Source of the DNA: Irpex lacteus
Taxonomy: Eukaryota; Basidiomycota; Agaricomycetes; Polyporales; Irpicaceae
Assembly: GCA_001986395.2 (NCBI GenBank)
Contig: MQVO02000037.1
Span: 1-64,000, forward strand
Length of the DNA: 64,000 nucleotides
Direction: 5' to 3'
The notes under the pieces were generated by a model. The model had not been told where the DNA came from. It ran no database searches and saw only the letters and a program-made list of their open reading frames with translations. Each line of letters opens with the position of its first letter. Within the stretch, counting starts at the first letter, position 1. This document shows positions 35,196 to 46,369 of this stretch, piece after piece. The translations under genes were made by a program, and so were the position numbers.

Positions 35196-36681
35196 ATGAC
35201 AGCCACCAAGCCTCGCCCCGCCGCAACCCGCCCATCCAGTCCCAACGATAACGAATCCGACTACGAAGGCGACGAGGAATTCATGCAAGTGGTCCGGTAC
35301 GTGGTCGTCCTCATCGCACTAGCATTTTTTAATATACTCACCGTCATCCAGTGACTTCGACAGCGGCAAGTACGCCACCAAGACGAGCACCGAACCCACA
35401 GTTCCCCCCGCTCCACCGACCATCCCACCACCGGCAGAGAGCCATGATACCGACGCAGCGGCCGTCGATAGTACTATCATCATGACCGAGCATGCGGTTT
35501 GCCCTCCCAAGCCACCCAATGCCAACAAGTTCTGGGTGTCGTTCACTGCAGCACACCCCGGCACTTTCGACAAGAGGTAAGCCACGGTTCGCGTGACCTG
35601 TTTACATAGTTCTAACATTGTCTGCAGTCTCTACATGCAACGCGAGGTCAATGGCGTCCCCGGTGCCTCTGCGTACGTTGCAGCCAGCTTTGAGGACGCC
35701 TGGGATACCTGGTACGAAGGGAATTTGAGCGGCGACGTCCCCTGGGAGAAGGAAATCTCCGAGCACAGTATTTTCCCTCGTGTTGTGGCTGAAAAAGATA
35801 TTCCCAGATACCTTGCGTATGTGAGTGGGGGCGATACTGGTGTCGCCGCCATGGCCATTCCCGCCATCAGCCAGGAGGCTGCCAGCAACATTGTTCAGCG
35901 CCTTCACCGCAAGCAGGCTCCCTCATCAGTCTCTGCCGCGAGGACCCGTCCGAGTGCGGCCGAGAAGTTCAGCCCCATCATGTCCAGTAGCCGTAAGAAC
36001 TCCACCGGCGGCAGCGGCTTGGACATCAAAGGTAAAGGTATGGCCTCTCTCGCAAAGGTTCTTCCCGGAATAGTAGCACTGACTGTGTGTAATACGCGCC
36101 AGCTGTCACGCGCGAAGCACCCTCCATGCGTCACAACGCTGCTGACTCTATGGAAGCAGCCGTGCACGCGCATGACGAGCCTCAATCGGAAGGTGCCTCT
36201 ACGAACAGAGGCTCGCGCCGGCTCGCTTCCGTCGAGACCATCAGCTCTTTGTCTGACACGTGCACTGTGGCGGGCGAGGATTTTGACCGTAAGTGTGTTG
36301 CCCGTATAAGCCATCATCTACTGACGTGGTTATTAGATGACATGCTCACTCCCACCTCCAGTCAGGCATCGGTTTCGGCCCCTGTCCTGTCGTCGCCGAC
36401 TTCAACCCCTTTCCCGTCGTCGTCGCCTCTGAGCTCCCAGTCCGTCACAATCAAGGACCGTTGCTTCGTGATCATGGCCGGCGTCAAGCCCGGTATCACA
36501 TCCAGCATGTAAGTTACCATATACCCCTCCTGCGCTTGCCGTAGATAACCCCGATTGTTATAGGGATCGAGCCGTTGCAGATGCGGGCCCTGATGGCCGC
36601 TTTGTGGTCTGTCTCAACGCGTCCATCGCAACGGAGATGTACTTCAACGCGCTCGTCAACGACGAGATCGAATTCTTGTAG
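35196..36681 (+). CDS. KDZ cargo protein with viroplasmin/RNase-H1-N-like domains
   Basis: Divergent from the orphan that starts at 34910, with 235-285 bp between them. The start at 35196 (MTATKPRPAATRPSS) is one of two in-frame ATGs; the other is at 35145. Exons end near 35297, 35576, 36036, 36289 and 36510. After an acidic head comes KFWVSFTAAHPGTFDKSLYM..VNGVPGASAYVAASFEDAW, which fits the Cauli_VI / RNase H1 N-terminal fold (YxVxxGxxPGxY..W..V.G.pGa..k.F...eeA). The middle is Ser/Pro-rich. A second, weaker copy is at the end (RCFVIMAGVKPGITSS..AVADAGPDGRFVVCLN). In RNase H1 this domain binds RNA-DNA hybrids; a nucleic-acid role in transposition is inferred. Length about 390 residues. Confidence 0.6.
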
Positions 36682-38682
36682 GCCTTCGTCGAGCACGCTC
36701 TCTTGATACCCAATACCGCTGGTTTGTTTTCTTGGTAGTGTTACTTGTCCCTCGATTTCCCGACCCGCCTGCTTCGCATGTAGTATCCTCGTCCTCATTT
36801 CTTGCCCGTGTCCTCGTACCCTCGTGTCGTCTTTGGTGCCTGTCCCGTTCGCCGTTCTGCTGTTGAATCCGTGAAATAACCACCCCGCTCTGCATACCAT
36901 CTTGACACCATACGGACGTTGATGACGAACATTGTGTAACCCGTGATCTGACTTATCTGTTGCTTTGTACCGCTCTGCCATAAACAATCTCGATATAACC
37001 TTCATGTATGTTAGCGGTCTGCTCATTGGGCGCCGCACTTGCAATATATACCCTCGCGCTCACACACAAGTCTTCTTGCCAGATAAGCACGTAAACGACC
37101 GATCGAAAGCACGATACTTCGGTAGGACAGTAGTAAGAATGTCGCCGCTGAAATTGACTCGGATATGTTATTTTTGATGGATAGATGATTTTGAGAGCAA
37201 CATACATTGTACGGCATAGCTGGGTTACGACGCTGATAAGTAAGGGCTGCTGTGATACGATAATCAAGACCGCTGTATTCAAACATAGTGCCTCCTGCAA
37301 TTTTGCATTCATAGGTCAGTAATGTAGCACGATGCATAGTGAAGTTCATGTACGTACTACTACTTGAACTTGCCATCTCGAGTGTTCACCACACCGGTTC
37401 CATGCTTCGCATTGCACACTCATAAACTTATATTGATGTAGCTACTTACAATAGCAAACTATCGACGTAGATTAAGCACCTTAATACGTGTGTCAAGTGT
37501 ACGTCTCGAGTCCAAGTCAACTCACATTCACGTAACTTGACCGTACTTGACTCTTGGTGCCGTCTGGTATGGTATGTACACTTTCGTCGTGAATCACTTC
37601 AGTACCTATCTGAAATGAATGCTATATACCCTGAATTCATGATCCAATGTGTTGAATCGCGCAAAACGCGCAGCGTCGACTGATACGGTTAAAGTAACAT
37701 ACCGAAATGCCAATAACATGCACCATATATAGTAATTTCGTACAGACGCCCAATGAACGAGAACACTTTGTAAGCTTTGTTCAAACGTTGCAGCCCTGAT
37801 AGGTTCCGCATTTGTGTTATACGAGTTTGACCACAAAGAATACGTCTTCTGGTCACTTTACCGTTGAGAAAAGTGAGTGATGAACCAACTCGCTACGAAC
37901 ACCACTCGACATACTTTAATCACCTTCAGCACCACGTAACGGTAGTAACAATACTACTTTGGACCCTACTCATCGATTCCGAGATGTTGAGGACAGCTAG
38001 TAGTACGAGGTCCGCTTATGATTTCAGATGATTCCAGGGCGTGCAAACGTACCTCTTGAGGTCTTTGGGCAATCTACGCGCATGATATACCGTTAGAGCG
38101 GGATACTAGTAGTGTAGGTTTAGACATCTAGCATCGACATACCTTATGGTCGTTATGAACGGTGCCCGTTTGCTTGGTACATAGTGCTCGAAACCCAGCT
38201 GCAAGATGTTGATTTACTTCGCCTGACAACCCGAGCGATTCACAATAGTTACACAAGAGAGCCGACTCTATGCATGTCAGCATGCGGAAGTGCTCTGTAA
38301 GATTGGTCTCCTTATATATCCGATTGAGTTACAGTCAGATGAAAGTATTCTGGCGTTGCATAGTACCTGTCGAGACAGGTACGCAGTTTCGGGCTATCGT
38401 ACATTTGTTATTAGTCATAAGCTGCAGGTTAAACCAGCATATTACCCAAGCCGCCTCCTCATGTGAGCATAGCACTCGTGCTCGCTCTTGTTTGCTTGTA
38501 CTGCAGTAACTGAGTAGGCGTAGCAGAAGCGATCAATGCAGACGAAAAAGGTAATGCTGACGAGAATAGTAATGCCTACGAAAGTGGTAGTTCAGCTTGG
38601 CGCCGATGGCAGTTGGTGGCCAACTTTGATCCCCCACTTCTCCTCAGATCTCCTCTCCCCCCCCCATTCTCCAGCATGCACC
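36682..38682. other. Two-kilobase gap inside the KDZ element without a supported gene
   Basis: AT-richer sequence between the two plus-strand genes. Open frames are short, overlap on both strands and show no family motifs. The last part includes the transposase leader (a C-rich tract at 38650-38670, just before the ATG at 38683). Confidence 0.5.
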
Positions 38683-41600
38683 ATGTCCCGTAAACGCAAG
38701 AACCCTCCGGACCACAATACCTTCTATATCGACCAGAACGACGTCGCCGATCGTGATGCAGTCGCTGTGGTCGAGCGAGTCCAGGGTTCGCGGATTATTC
38801 GCCAGACGACGGTTTTAGCTGCGCCCGAACCGTTGGCACCGATCCAGCCTGCGTTCCGAGATTTTGATGATATACGTGCTGTACTGGGGGATGCACCTGA
38901 GATCCAAGATCTCGAAAACTCCGAAGAAGTCATTCAGCAGTATATCCAAGCTCCTGGAGAGCGACGGAAGGGCAAGAAAACTGCTGGCCAGTATGCCACG
39001 ACGGTACGCGTTTTCTGCTCAACACAGCGATATTCAAGACATATACTTACACGCATATATTATAGGTCCACGATAAGGTGCTGCAAGACTGGATCTCCGA
39101 GGGCTATCGTGAAATTGCCTTAGCGGAAATGCTTCGCCTCGAGGGATGGAGGGGCGCTGACAAAGCCCGTTGCCCCTCGTGTCCGGATTCTAGAAAATTG
39201 ACTCCTTGTGTTCGATGCGACGACTGCTGGAGTGGAGAAGTACTGTGTGTAGAGTGCTGTGTACAGAAGCACGGGGAGCATCCGTTACATAGGATTAAGG
39301 TATGAGGATTATTATTCTTTTCTCGGAAGTTTGTCTTATAGTCAACCCAGCGCTGGAATGGCTCCTTCTTCGAAAAGACTACGTTGAAGAGCCTCGGCTT
39401 GGTTATCCAGTTGGGCCATGAGCGAGGCCAACACTGCCTCAATCCGAGCCCCGCGCCCCTCAGCTTTGTAATCATGCACGTCAACGGATTTCATCCAGTG
39501 TCTGTCCAGTTCTGCGACTGCAACCACGCTCGTCACGCCGGTACGCGCTATCAGCAACTCTTACGGGCCGAGTTGCTCCCCTCGACAGCTCTCGACCCCT
39601 CGACGTGCTCTACATTCCGTATGCTCGAGCAGTTTCATCTTTTAACTCTGCAAAGCAAGATCACGGCCTACGATTATTATATGACATTGGTTAAACTCAC
39701 GGACAATACTCACACTGGCAAGGCCTACGTAAGTTGCTCGCTATCTGTCATTTTCGGTTCACTTGCCTAACTGAGCTATAGGATCGGCTAAAGCCGTTTC
39801 TTCGAATGGTGCGCCAATGGCGTCATCTGAAGATGGTTAAACGTGCTGGGCGTGGCCACTACCCTGATGGCCCGAAGACGACGACGCGTGGTGGCCTATG
39901 TATTCCGTGCCCTGCTTGTCCCGACCCCGACGTCAACCTTCCCGATAATTGGGAGAACGTATCGGACGATATGAGGTGAGTACATCTTGGTACAGTGATG
40001 CATCGTCTCATGTACATGATTTAGATTTCTCTATACTATGGTAATTGCAATCGACGCCAACTTTCGACTTCGTCGGCGTGCGATTTCTAATGAAGACCGT
40101 GATCCGGCTTTGGCATCTGGTTGTGGCTATTTCGTCGAGGATTCTGCCTATCGGGGTTATCTTAAGGATTGCGTCAACGAAGCAGAGGTGTGTTCCCATT
40201 GAACGCAACGTTCATAACCGTCTAACATATCGCTGTTTAGATTAGCACCTGCACGGGTTTCGCGGCCCTTTTAACGAATAACAAGTACACCAAGGGTTAC
40301 GCGACCAGCGGTGTCGTTGCCACCGTTGATGCACGACATGGCTTTGTGCTAGCTAATGGTATGGGCGATCTGCAGAAAGGCGAAAGGCGAGTTCTACCGG
40401 TCACGCATCGAGTCACACTTTACTAATCCTGTGTTTTTTAGGTACTGTAACGTCGACTATGTCTTGGGCGCCGCATGGCACCTTCTGCCTACGTGTATCC
40501 GGAGGGTTCTCTCGTACGATATTGCGTGCCAATGGCGGGTGAATCTGCCATCTCGTATCGCACAACTACCTGACCATGTCCGATTCGAGCTCCCTGTTGG
40601 CAATGATCTCCGCTACGCTATTCCCAAGTTCCATTTTCGTGCACATAAGCATGAAGATCACGACGAGTACTCCCTTAATCTGATGCCTGGAGTTGGGCGT
40701 GTGGACGGCGAGGAGACAGAGCGTCACTGGTCACGGAACAACATGATCGCCTACAGCACCCGTGAAATGGGCCCAGGATCTCGTCATGATACGGTAGAAG
40801 ATCACATTGGCTTCGCAAATTGGATGAAGTACATCGGTCTTGGTAAGGTTTCAAATCTGATACGTATACATGGCATCTGATGTATGTGCTTAGGCGACCT
40901 ATTGAAGCGTCGGCTCAAGAACTCGACGGTTGAGAAGCTGGTCCATGATCGCATATATGCGGACTGGTGCGAGCAACAGGGCGAGAGGAACGTTACGGAA
41001 TGGCTTGGACAGGTTACCGAGTGGGAGAAAGACCCGAGCAAACCGAGCCCATACACTGTTCCAACCTCAGGTAAGACATGCATGCCTTATATTGCGCTAG
41101 TGCTTATCGGGTACGCAGGAATGTCAGAAGCAGTAGTGAAGAAGATGCTGCTTGAGGAAGATACCGAGCTCGACACTGTGATGGAGCAAGATGGTGATCA
41201 GGTCACTGCCGCAGCCATGCTCATCACTCTGCTTAATGCGGAAGATCAGCAGTAAGTAGGCGACAGATTGTTGTGAGCTGTCTGACTCATATCTCACATG
41301 CAGGCGCAAGTTTCGTGAACGGTATCCTCGAACGCAGAACGCTCAGCCAGTGGTCACCGCAGAAGTCATCACGAAGCGACGTGCTATGTCACGGCGCTTC
41401 GAACGCATCCGCCTTCTCCAAGCCGTCTATATGCCCATCGTACCACAGCTCATCTCACGTCGTCAGCGTCAGCTGGGACAGCCGGAAGACCTTCCAGAAG
41501 AAGAACCACTGTATTTCCCTTCTGAGCTTGCTGGCTCAGACCTCGACGTATGCTCACCGGGGATCGCCGAGATCGAAGAACGTTTGCGCGAAGGACAAAT

Positions 41601-42461
41601 GCACGATGCCCTCGACAAGTTGAGATTATTTCTGCACAAGAAAACAGGGATGGTTCAGTTCAAGGACCGCAACATACGGAACCAGATCGCTACCACCCGA
41701 GCGCGATCATTGCTGGAGACGAATGATGCAAAGATATGGGCCTTCGTCGCAAAATACCGCAAGGCGCGCACGGCGAAGCTAGCAATCGCAGGCACAGGCG
41801 AATGGGAGAAGAAGTGGCGTGTACTCAGGGACGAAGATGTTCGCACGATAGCAGAAGGAGCAAGTACACATCACATCGAAGGATCTTCATCGTCTCGGCC
41901 ACTGACAGAAGGACGACGTCAAGCAACGTGGATATGGATGTCAGCAGGTACCGTACCAGGGGAAGCAGAGTTTAACTATCGTGAGTCTTCCAAGATGCAT
42001 GATGACAGGCTGGATCTAACGCCAGTGTTGTAGCTGTCCGACTCGAATTTCTGAGGATCCGAGCTCAGTGTCATCGATGGACAGAAGAAATTCGACTTGT
42101 ACAAGTGGAGCAGACGCGAGTACTCGTGACACTGGAGAAGCAGGCATTGCAATGGGAAGCTCGAGCCCAGCCTACTCATGAGCAAGATCCAATTATCCGC
42201 GAGGGCATGACTGCCTACGCCCATGAACAGGCAAGCCTCCGCCGCCTCTTATCCCAGACCTTCGCCAAGCTTTGGAACAAGCCTATCACGGAAATGGGGT
42301 TATACGCATTCGACGATGATGGCCGAGAAGAAGACGAGGAGTTGATTGCTATGCCACTCGAGGATGACAACGCCGCCGAGCCCGTTCTCGATATCGCTGA
42401 CATACCGGACTCTGACAATGACGACCTTGGCCTCGACACGGACTCTGACGATGATCTGTGA
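38683..42461 (+). CDS. KDZ transposase with CxC zinc cluster
   Basis: About 1,090 residues in roughly 11 exons (introns for example near 39004-39065, 39301-39345, 39975-40024 and 40390-40441). Near residues 140-185 is the N-terminal cysteine cluster CPSCPDSRK..CVRCDDCWSGEVLCVECCVQKHGEHP, the CxC domain of fungal KDZ transposases. The RNase H-fold core then shows MVIAIDANFRLRRR (first Asp, about 385), VLSYDIACQWRVNLPSRI (second Asp, about 510; the YDIACQW signature is diagnostic) and RVDGEETERHWSRNN (Glu, about 575). The acidic triad is therefore complete. The C-terminus is an acidic tail (DSDNDDLGLDTDSDDDL). It cuts and pastes the element by binding the terminal repeats. The start is set at MSRKRKNPPDHNTF, the first ATG of the coding frame. 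Confidence 0.9.
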
Positions 42462-43616
42462 ATAACGCTCACTGTAGTAGTCTTCGCGTAGTATATTAAA
42501 CAATGTTGATTTGGTAGTACGATAGTATATTACACTCGTAACGGCTAAGTACGAAGCGCATGAGGGGGGAACTACTGTCGCGTTCATAGCAGCGCTCGAT
42601 CCCAGGTGCCTAAGTCTGCCTAGCCTCCGCCGTATCACCCTAGACATGCAGAGGACGTGTCGAGTACTGTTGAACACAGTAAATCTCTGTCGCTTCCGTG
42701 GTTTTGATAATGCAGCACTGATATACCTAGTTTGCCCCCGAGATATGCGACAGCACCTCATGAAGAATCTTGACGCGGAGTTCGCTTTATATAGCGGCTA
42801 GCCATAAAATCAGCATGTGGCAGCATTGTGGCTAGTATACACGACGTACTTAACAGAAGGTCCTCGTCTCCAGCTATCCGATGCCCTGAGCCGCACTGCG
42901 TAGTCTACCGATCCTCGAGTACCTATCAAAGATGGCGGGGCGAGCTTCATAATACCCTTGGGAGTGATGATGGGCCTTTTGATGCCCCAGGTGGACACCG
43001 CTCGGAGCAGTGCGCAGGAAGTCAGCGAGGTCGCTCAAGTAACGGTAGCCACGCACGTTTTCCTTCGACGATGTGACGGCGTGCGACTCAACCAATTGAG
43101 CAGAGTCTTCTGCTGCGAGCTATACCTCCGGAGAGGAGGGTTTCCGCGGATGGTGGAGGGAGCGAGTCGTCTGGTCTCTGCCATGATGTGTGGGTGACTC
43201 GTTTAAAACCTAAGTACAAGTATTTAGACGCTCGTGCGTTGATGGCGTTGGTCGCATCTACGCTGTGAGTGCCATAGACAGCTACAGCGTTGTTTGCGCA
43301 TTCGTCGCTCGCGTGCACCTGAATCCGTCTGCATAAAGGGCGATATAATATACTAATGTACGTCGAACTTCAACCTGAGCCAGATCTGAGTCGGCGTCGA
43401 AGGGACTCGAGTCCGTTGCCAGCACTAATGGTGCTTGGTACAGTATACTTAACTGTGTATACGCTGCATGCCTCGATCACGAACGTTTACCACGGAAAAT
43501 GAGGTCCCTGTCCATCGATCCGCGCAATTTCGAACCGGTAGGAGTACTGTAGAACAATAATGCGGTTCAAAGCTGGTGTAAGCCGTACGCATCTAGAGTA
43601 TGTAGAATATGCTCTG
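42462..43616. other. Gap between transposase and right inverted repeat
   Basis: No protein family recognised. It is comparable to the shorter gap at 31634-32185 on the other side. Open frames are short and inconsistent. It probably contains the transposase 3' region and subterminal DNA of the element. Confidence 0.45.
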
Positions 43617-44386
43617 TAGTGATTGTACTACTACTACACTTGCGCTACATACCCTCTACGGAGTGCGTGTCGAACAGCCAATCCCCGCACCCGCACCCCC
43701 GCCTCCATCCTGCTGGGCGCCTCTTTCAGGTGCGCCGCACCCGCTTCCCCAGGTCTGATCAGCACAGTACGTACCACCACTCTACCTACAAATGCCGTAT
43801 AAATAGTCTACTGCTATTCGTATACGGTTCCCACCATCCCCGGGCAAGTACCAGGCCAGCCAATCCCGCCCCGCCCTGCCCCCGCCCCCTGCCCCCGCCC
43901 CACGCATTGCTGGCCTGTCACTAGCGGTACACGCTCGCAAACGATCTATTAGCACCATGCATATGCTATATAACTACTACCGCACAGTGCCAGCCCTCCC
44001 CGCGCAGCGTGTTCATCATCCAGCCCCTGTGCCCGCACCCCCGAGGTCCCAGTAGGCCCCGAGGTGCCGTTCGCGTAGCAAGCGCCCCGCAATGCGCGTA
44101 GTGCCCAATTAGGTACGCCCCGCCCATGGGACACTGTCCCGAGCGCCCAGCCTGCCCGCTGCTACGGCTCCTGCCTAACTGGGCTATGTTTGCCACGCTC
44201 CCACACACCCTGCCCGCCCTCTGCCCCCCATTTCGAACTCAGCCAGGCTCTGAGTGATGTCTGATTAATCAGACATGTCTCTCCCATCCTGCCAGCCAGC
44301 CTGGCTGATTAATCATAGACCACCCAGAGAATGATTAATCAGACTGGCTAGGACTTGCCATGGTCTGATTGTTCAGACCTAAGCCA
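43617..44386 (-). repeat. Right long terminal inverted repeat of the KDZ element
   Basis: Reverse complement of 30877-31633. It ends GGTCTGATTGTTCAGACCTAAGCCA. It differs from the left copy by point changes in the outer 100 bp (for example CTGGGTGGTCTATG against CTAGGTGGACCATG, read on the element strand) and by small indels in the G-rich tract and at the inner edge (GTAGTAGTAGTAC against GTAGTAC). Confidence 0.88.
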
Positions 44387-44393
44387 TAAGGTG

Positions 44394-44403
44394 CCAACTC
44401 GAG
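44394..44403. repeat. Target-site duplication, right copy (CCAACTCGAG)
   Basis: Direct repeat of 30863-30872. Eight bases (ATAAGGTG, or GGTG with TAA) separate it from the end of the inverted repeat here, against five on the left, so the exact outer ends of the element are uncertain by a few bases. Confidence 0.8.
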
Positions 44404-45016
44404 GTCGGCGGCTGACACCACGGTACCGTTGGTGCCGGCGCTGGGGGGCTCAGGGGTGTTTGCCGCCCCAGTGACTGCCACCTGCGGTGTGGAAAGCTGG
44501 GGAGCTTGCTGGTCATCGCTTGCAACGGCGTCGGCGAGTTTCAGGGGGGCAGGGCAACCGATGGTGGTCATTGAAGACTCACGGTCTACTGTAGTGACGG
44601 CGTCCCCCCCAGTCGCGGAGTCTACACCAGGTGTGCCCGTCGACGGCCCCTGCTTGACAGACTGAGAGGAGAGGTTGCCTCGCAAATCTGGCTGGACTAG
44701 CACGGGCGAAGAGGTCACGGTGTCAACTTCAGGCGGGGACGACGGCTGGTGGGTCGAAGGCGGTTGGACGGGAGATGACGGTTGGATGGGCGACGAAGGT
44801 GGAGGGGTGAGTGGTTCGCTGTCGCTCGCTGCGCTAGCCGGGGTGTGCGCAGACCGCACCGACGTTCTACCGTAGAGGATGTTAAAGACCCGTCGAACGG
44901 CATACTGCTCACACTCACTTTTGTTTTTTGGAAGGAGATTTATCCTCCTTTGCATGACGGTCCTCGTCCGTATCGGAGGATGTGTGAGCGTGCTTGGTAG
45001 CACGAGTGAATGCCAT
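44394..45016 (-). pseudogene. N-terminal half of the orphan gene cut by the KDZ transposon
   Basis: The start at 45016 gives MAFTRATKHAHTSSDTDED and a lysine-rich stretch. A 52-nt intron (GTGAGT..CGGTAG, about 44918-44867) then joins AAAACAAAA in frame to TSVRSAHTPASAASDSEP. The rest is a disordered Pro/Ser/Thr-rich region (PPPSSPIQPSSPVQPP-like), reaching GTVVSAADLEL at the transposon edge. The open frame runs about 20 codons into the inverted repeat before a stop. The C-terminal half is at 29974-30872. The upstream region of 302 bp is shared with the divergent gene starting at 45319. The low-complexity head gives no function. Confidence 0.75.
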
Positions 45017-45318
45017 GATGGTGGGGGGAGGGGGTGAAGGGGGGTGAAGGGGGCTGGGGGGGGGGGGGCAATACTTATCGGTCTACGACGTTGGCATAGA
45101 AAGTCTGCGTAGGGTTATCTGTTGAGGCGAGCGTGGAATAAATTTCAGTTTATTGGCGTCTGTGTAATCCCAGCGTCCATGGGCTTTGAGTACCATGTGA
45201 GCGACCAATCTCAGACGGCTCGCACAAATGTCGACGGCTAATCTGTCATCCCGGTGAAACGACATAAAGTCTGTCGAAGCTTCGTTAGGCTTGGGCGGTA
45301 AAGGGTCGCTTCGTTCCT

Positions 45319-46344
45319 ATGTCCCTCTTTCTCGCCCAAGGTAGGCAACCCAGGCCATAATAGCCGTTGTTTACACAGTTCTAACCGTTTAAGTAGACGG
45401 TGTTACTCGCCTTAGCTCGCAGTGGGGACTCCCTGTGCATGTCAAGGAGAACCCAGGGCATGAAGGGCATACGCTATCTCCTGTTCCTGTGTCCTTAGAT
45501 GCATATCCCGACTGGTGCTTCGTCGACCGCGATCCTGACTATCCGGATCCGAAGCGCGATCGATACCTCGCGTACCGGTCAGAGGACCACTTCAAGATCC
45601 AAGAGGTGTCGTTGTCCTTCCAGGGCTTTGTCAAGAAGCGCGGCCTGACAGCGTATGGTAATTGGAACGGGTGGGTCGTATGCCTTCACGATATCATGCG
45701 CGACTGACGGGGTCTTGTCAGCAACCTTGGTTCTTGTGTAAGTGCCGTCCAAGGTATCACTCTACACGGTGGGCCGTTGCAAGCTATTTTTGATGAACAA
45801 GCTCGTCAAGCCGACAACATCAGACGCTTTGTGACTATCGCTTTGGGGAACAAGTATTCCGGTAAGAAAGGGAGCCAGATAGAGTTCTATAAGCGAGTGT
45901 TCAAGAAAGTGAGTGCTCTCGCTCTCCACCGTGTCCCATACTGAAGAAGGCCTCTACTGTTAGGTCGGCAACGACGAAGAGAAAAAACACGTCATAGACT
46001 TCACGGACCGTCGTGGTTACGATGCCATGAACTGTCGTGATCAGTGGAAGTTGAGCGCACCGATACCTGTCCGTGTGCAAGAAGCAGGACAACTCAAGGC
46101 CGTGTCGCCGTTGGTCATACAGGTCGGCGACTTTGTGAACGTCATCGCTGTCGTTGACATTGCGCACAAACGCGACTATAACCAGCGGGAGGTGTACGTG
46201 TCATTCAGGCCGATAGAGATTGTGCGCTTGAAGGGGTCCACTGCCAACGTTGTAGCTAAAACGGGCCGTACCAAGGCCGCGAGAGACGGGGAAGAAGATG
46301 TTGTCGTTGTACGTCGTACTAGGGCGTACGTGGGTGAGGAGTAA
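45319..46344 (+). CDS. Orphan protein downstream of and convergent with the Helitron gene
   Basis: Exon 1 is 22 nt (45319-45340, MSLFLAQ). Next is an exon reading DGVTRLSSQWGLPVHVKENPG and PDWCFVDRDPDYPDPKRDRYLAYRSEDHF. An exon from about 45721 follows (NLGSCVSAVQGITLHGGPLQ), and then a final exon from 45963 (VGNDEEKKHVIDFTDRRGYDAMNCRDQW). The end contains LVIQVGDFVNVIAVVDIAHKRDYNQREVYVSFRPIEIVRL, which has the same layout as the last exon of the split orphan (VNDTVMVEM..PELELVRVVVL), so the two genes probably share a beta-rich module. I recognise no known function. Its stop is 26 bp from the Helitron gene stop on the other strand. It looks intact, about 275 residues. Confidence 0.6.
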
Positions 46345-46369
46345 AATGTTGGCGAGACGTGTTAGACTG

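Larger units (their letters stand above)
30873..44393. mobile_element. KDZ-superfamily DNA transposon, about 13.5 kb, with two cargo genes
   Basis: The element is bounded by a 10-bp direct repeat and by inverted repeats of about 0.76 kb. It holds three genes. One is a nuclear-protein-like orphan (34910-32186, minus). The second is a small viroplasmin/RNase-H1-N-like protein (35196-36681, plus, divergent from the first). The third is the KDZ transposase (38683-42461, plus). All three look intact. KDZ (Kyakuja, Dileera, Zisupton) elements are widespread in basidiomycetes and often carry TET/JBP oxygenase genes; none is seen here. The element interrupts an orphan gene transcribed on the minus strand. 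The two inverted repeats differ by a few percent with small indels, so the insertion is not brand new. Confidence 0.87.

Noticed and set aside
35196..36681. Viral (caulimovirus) origin of the viroplasmin-like gene
   Set aside because: The Cauli_VI fold is shared with cellular RNase H1 and is common in basidiomycete proteins; no other viral gene is near.
30863..44403. Interpreting the inverted repeats as a palindromic assembly artefact
   Set aside because: The two arms differ by substitutions and indels, the contents between them are non-repeated genes, and the flanking duplication plus restored reading frame point to transposition.
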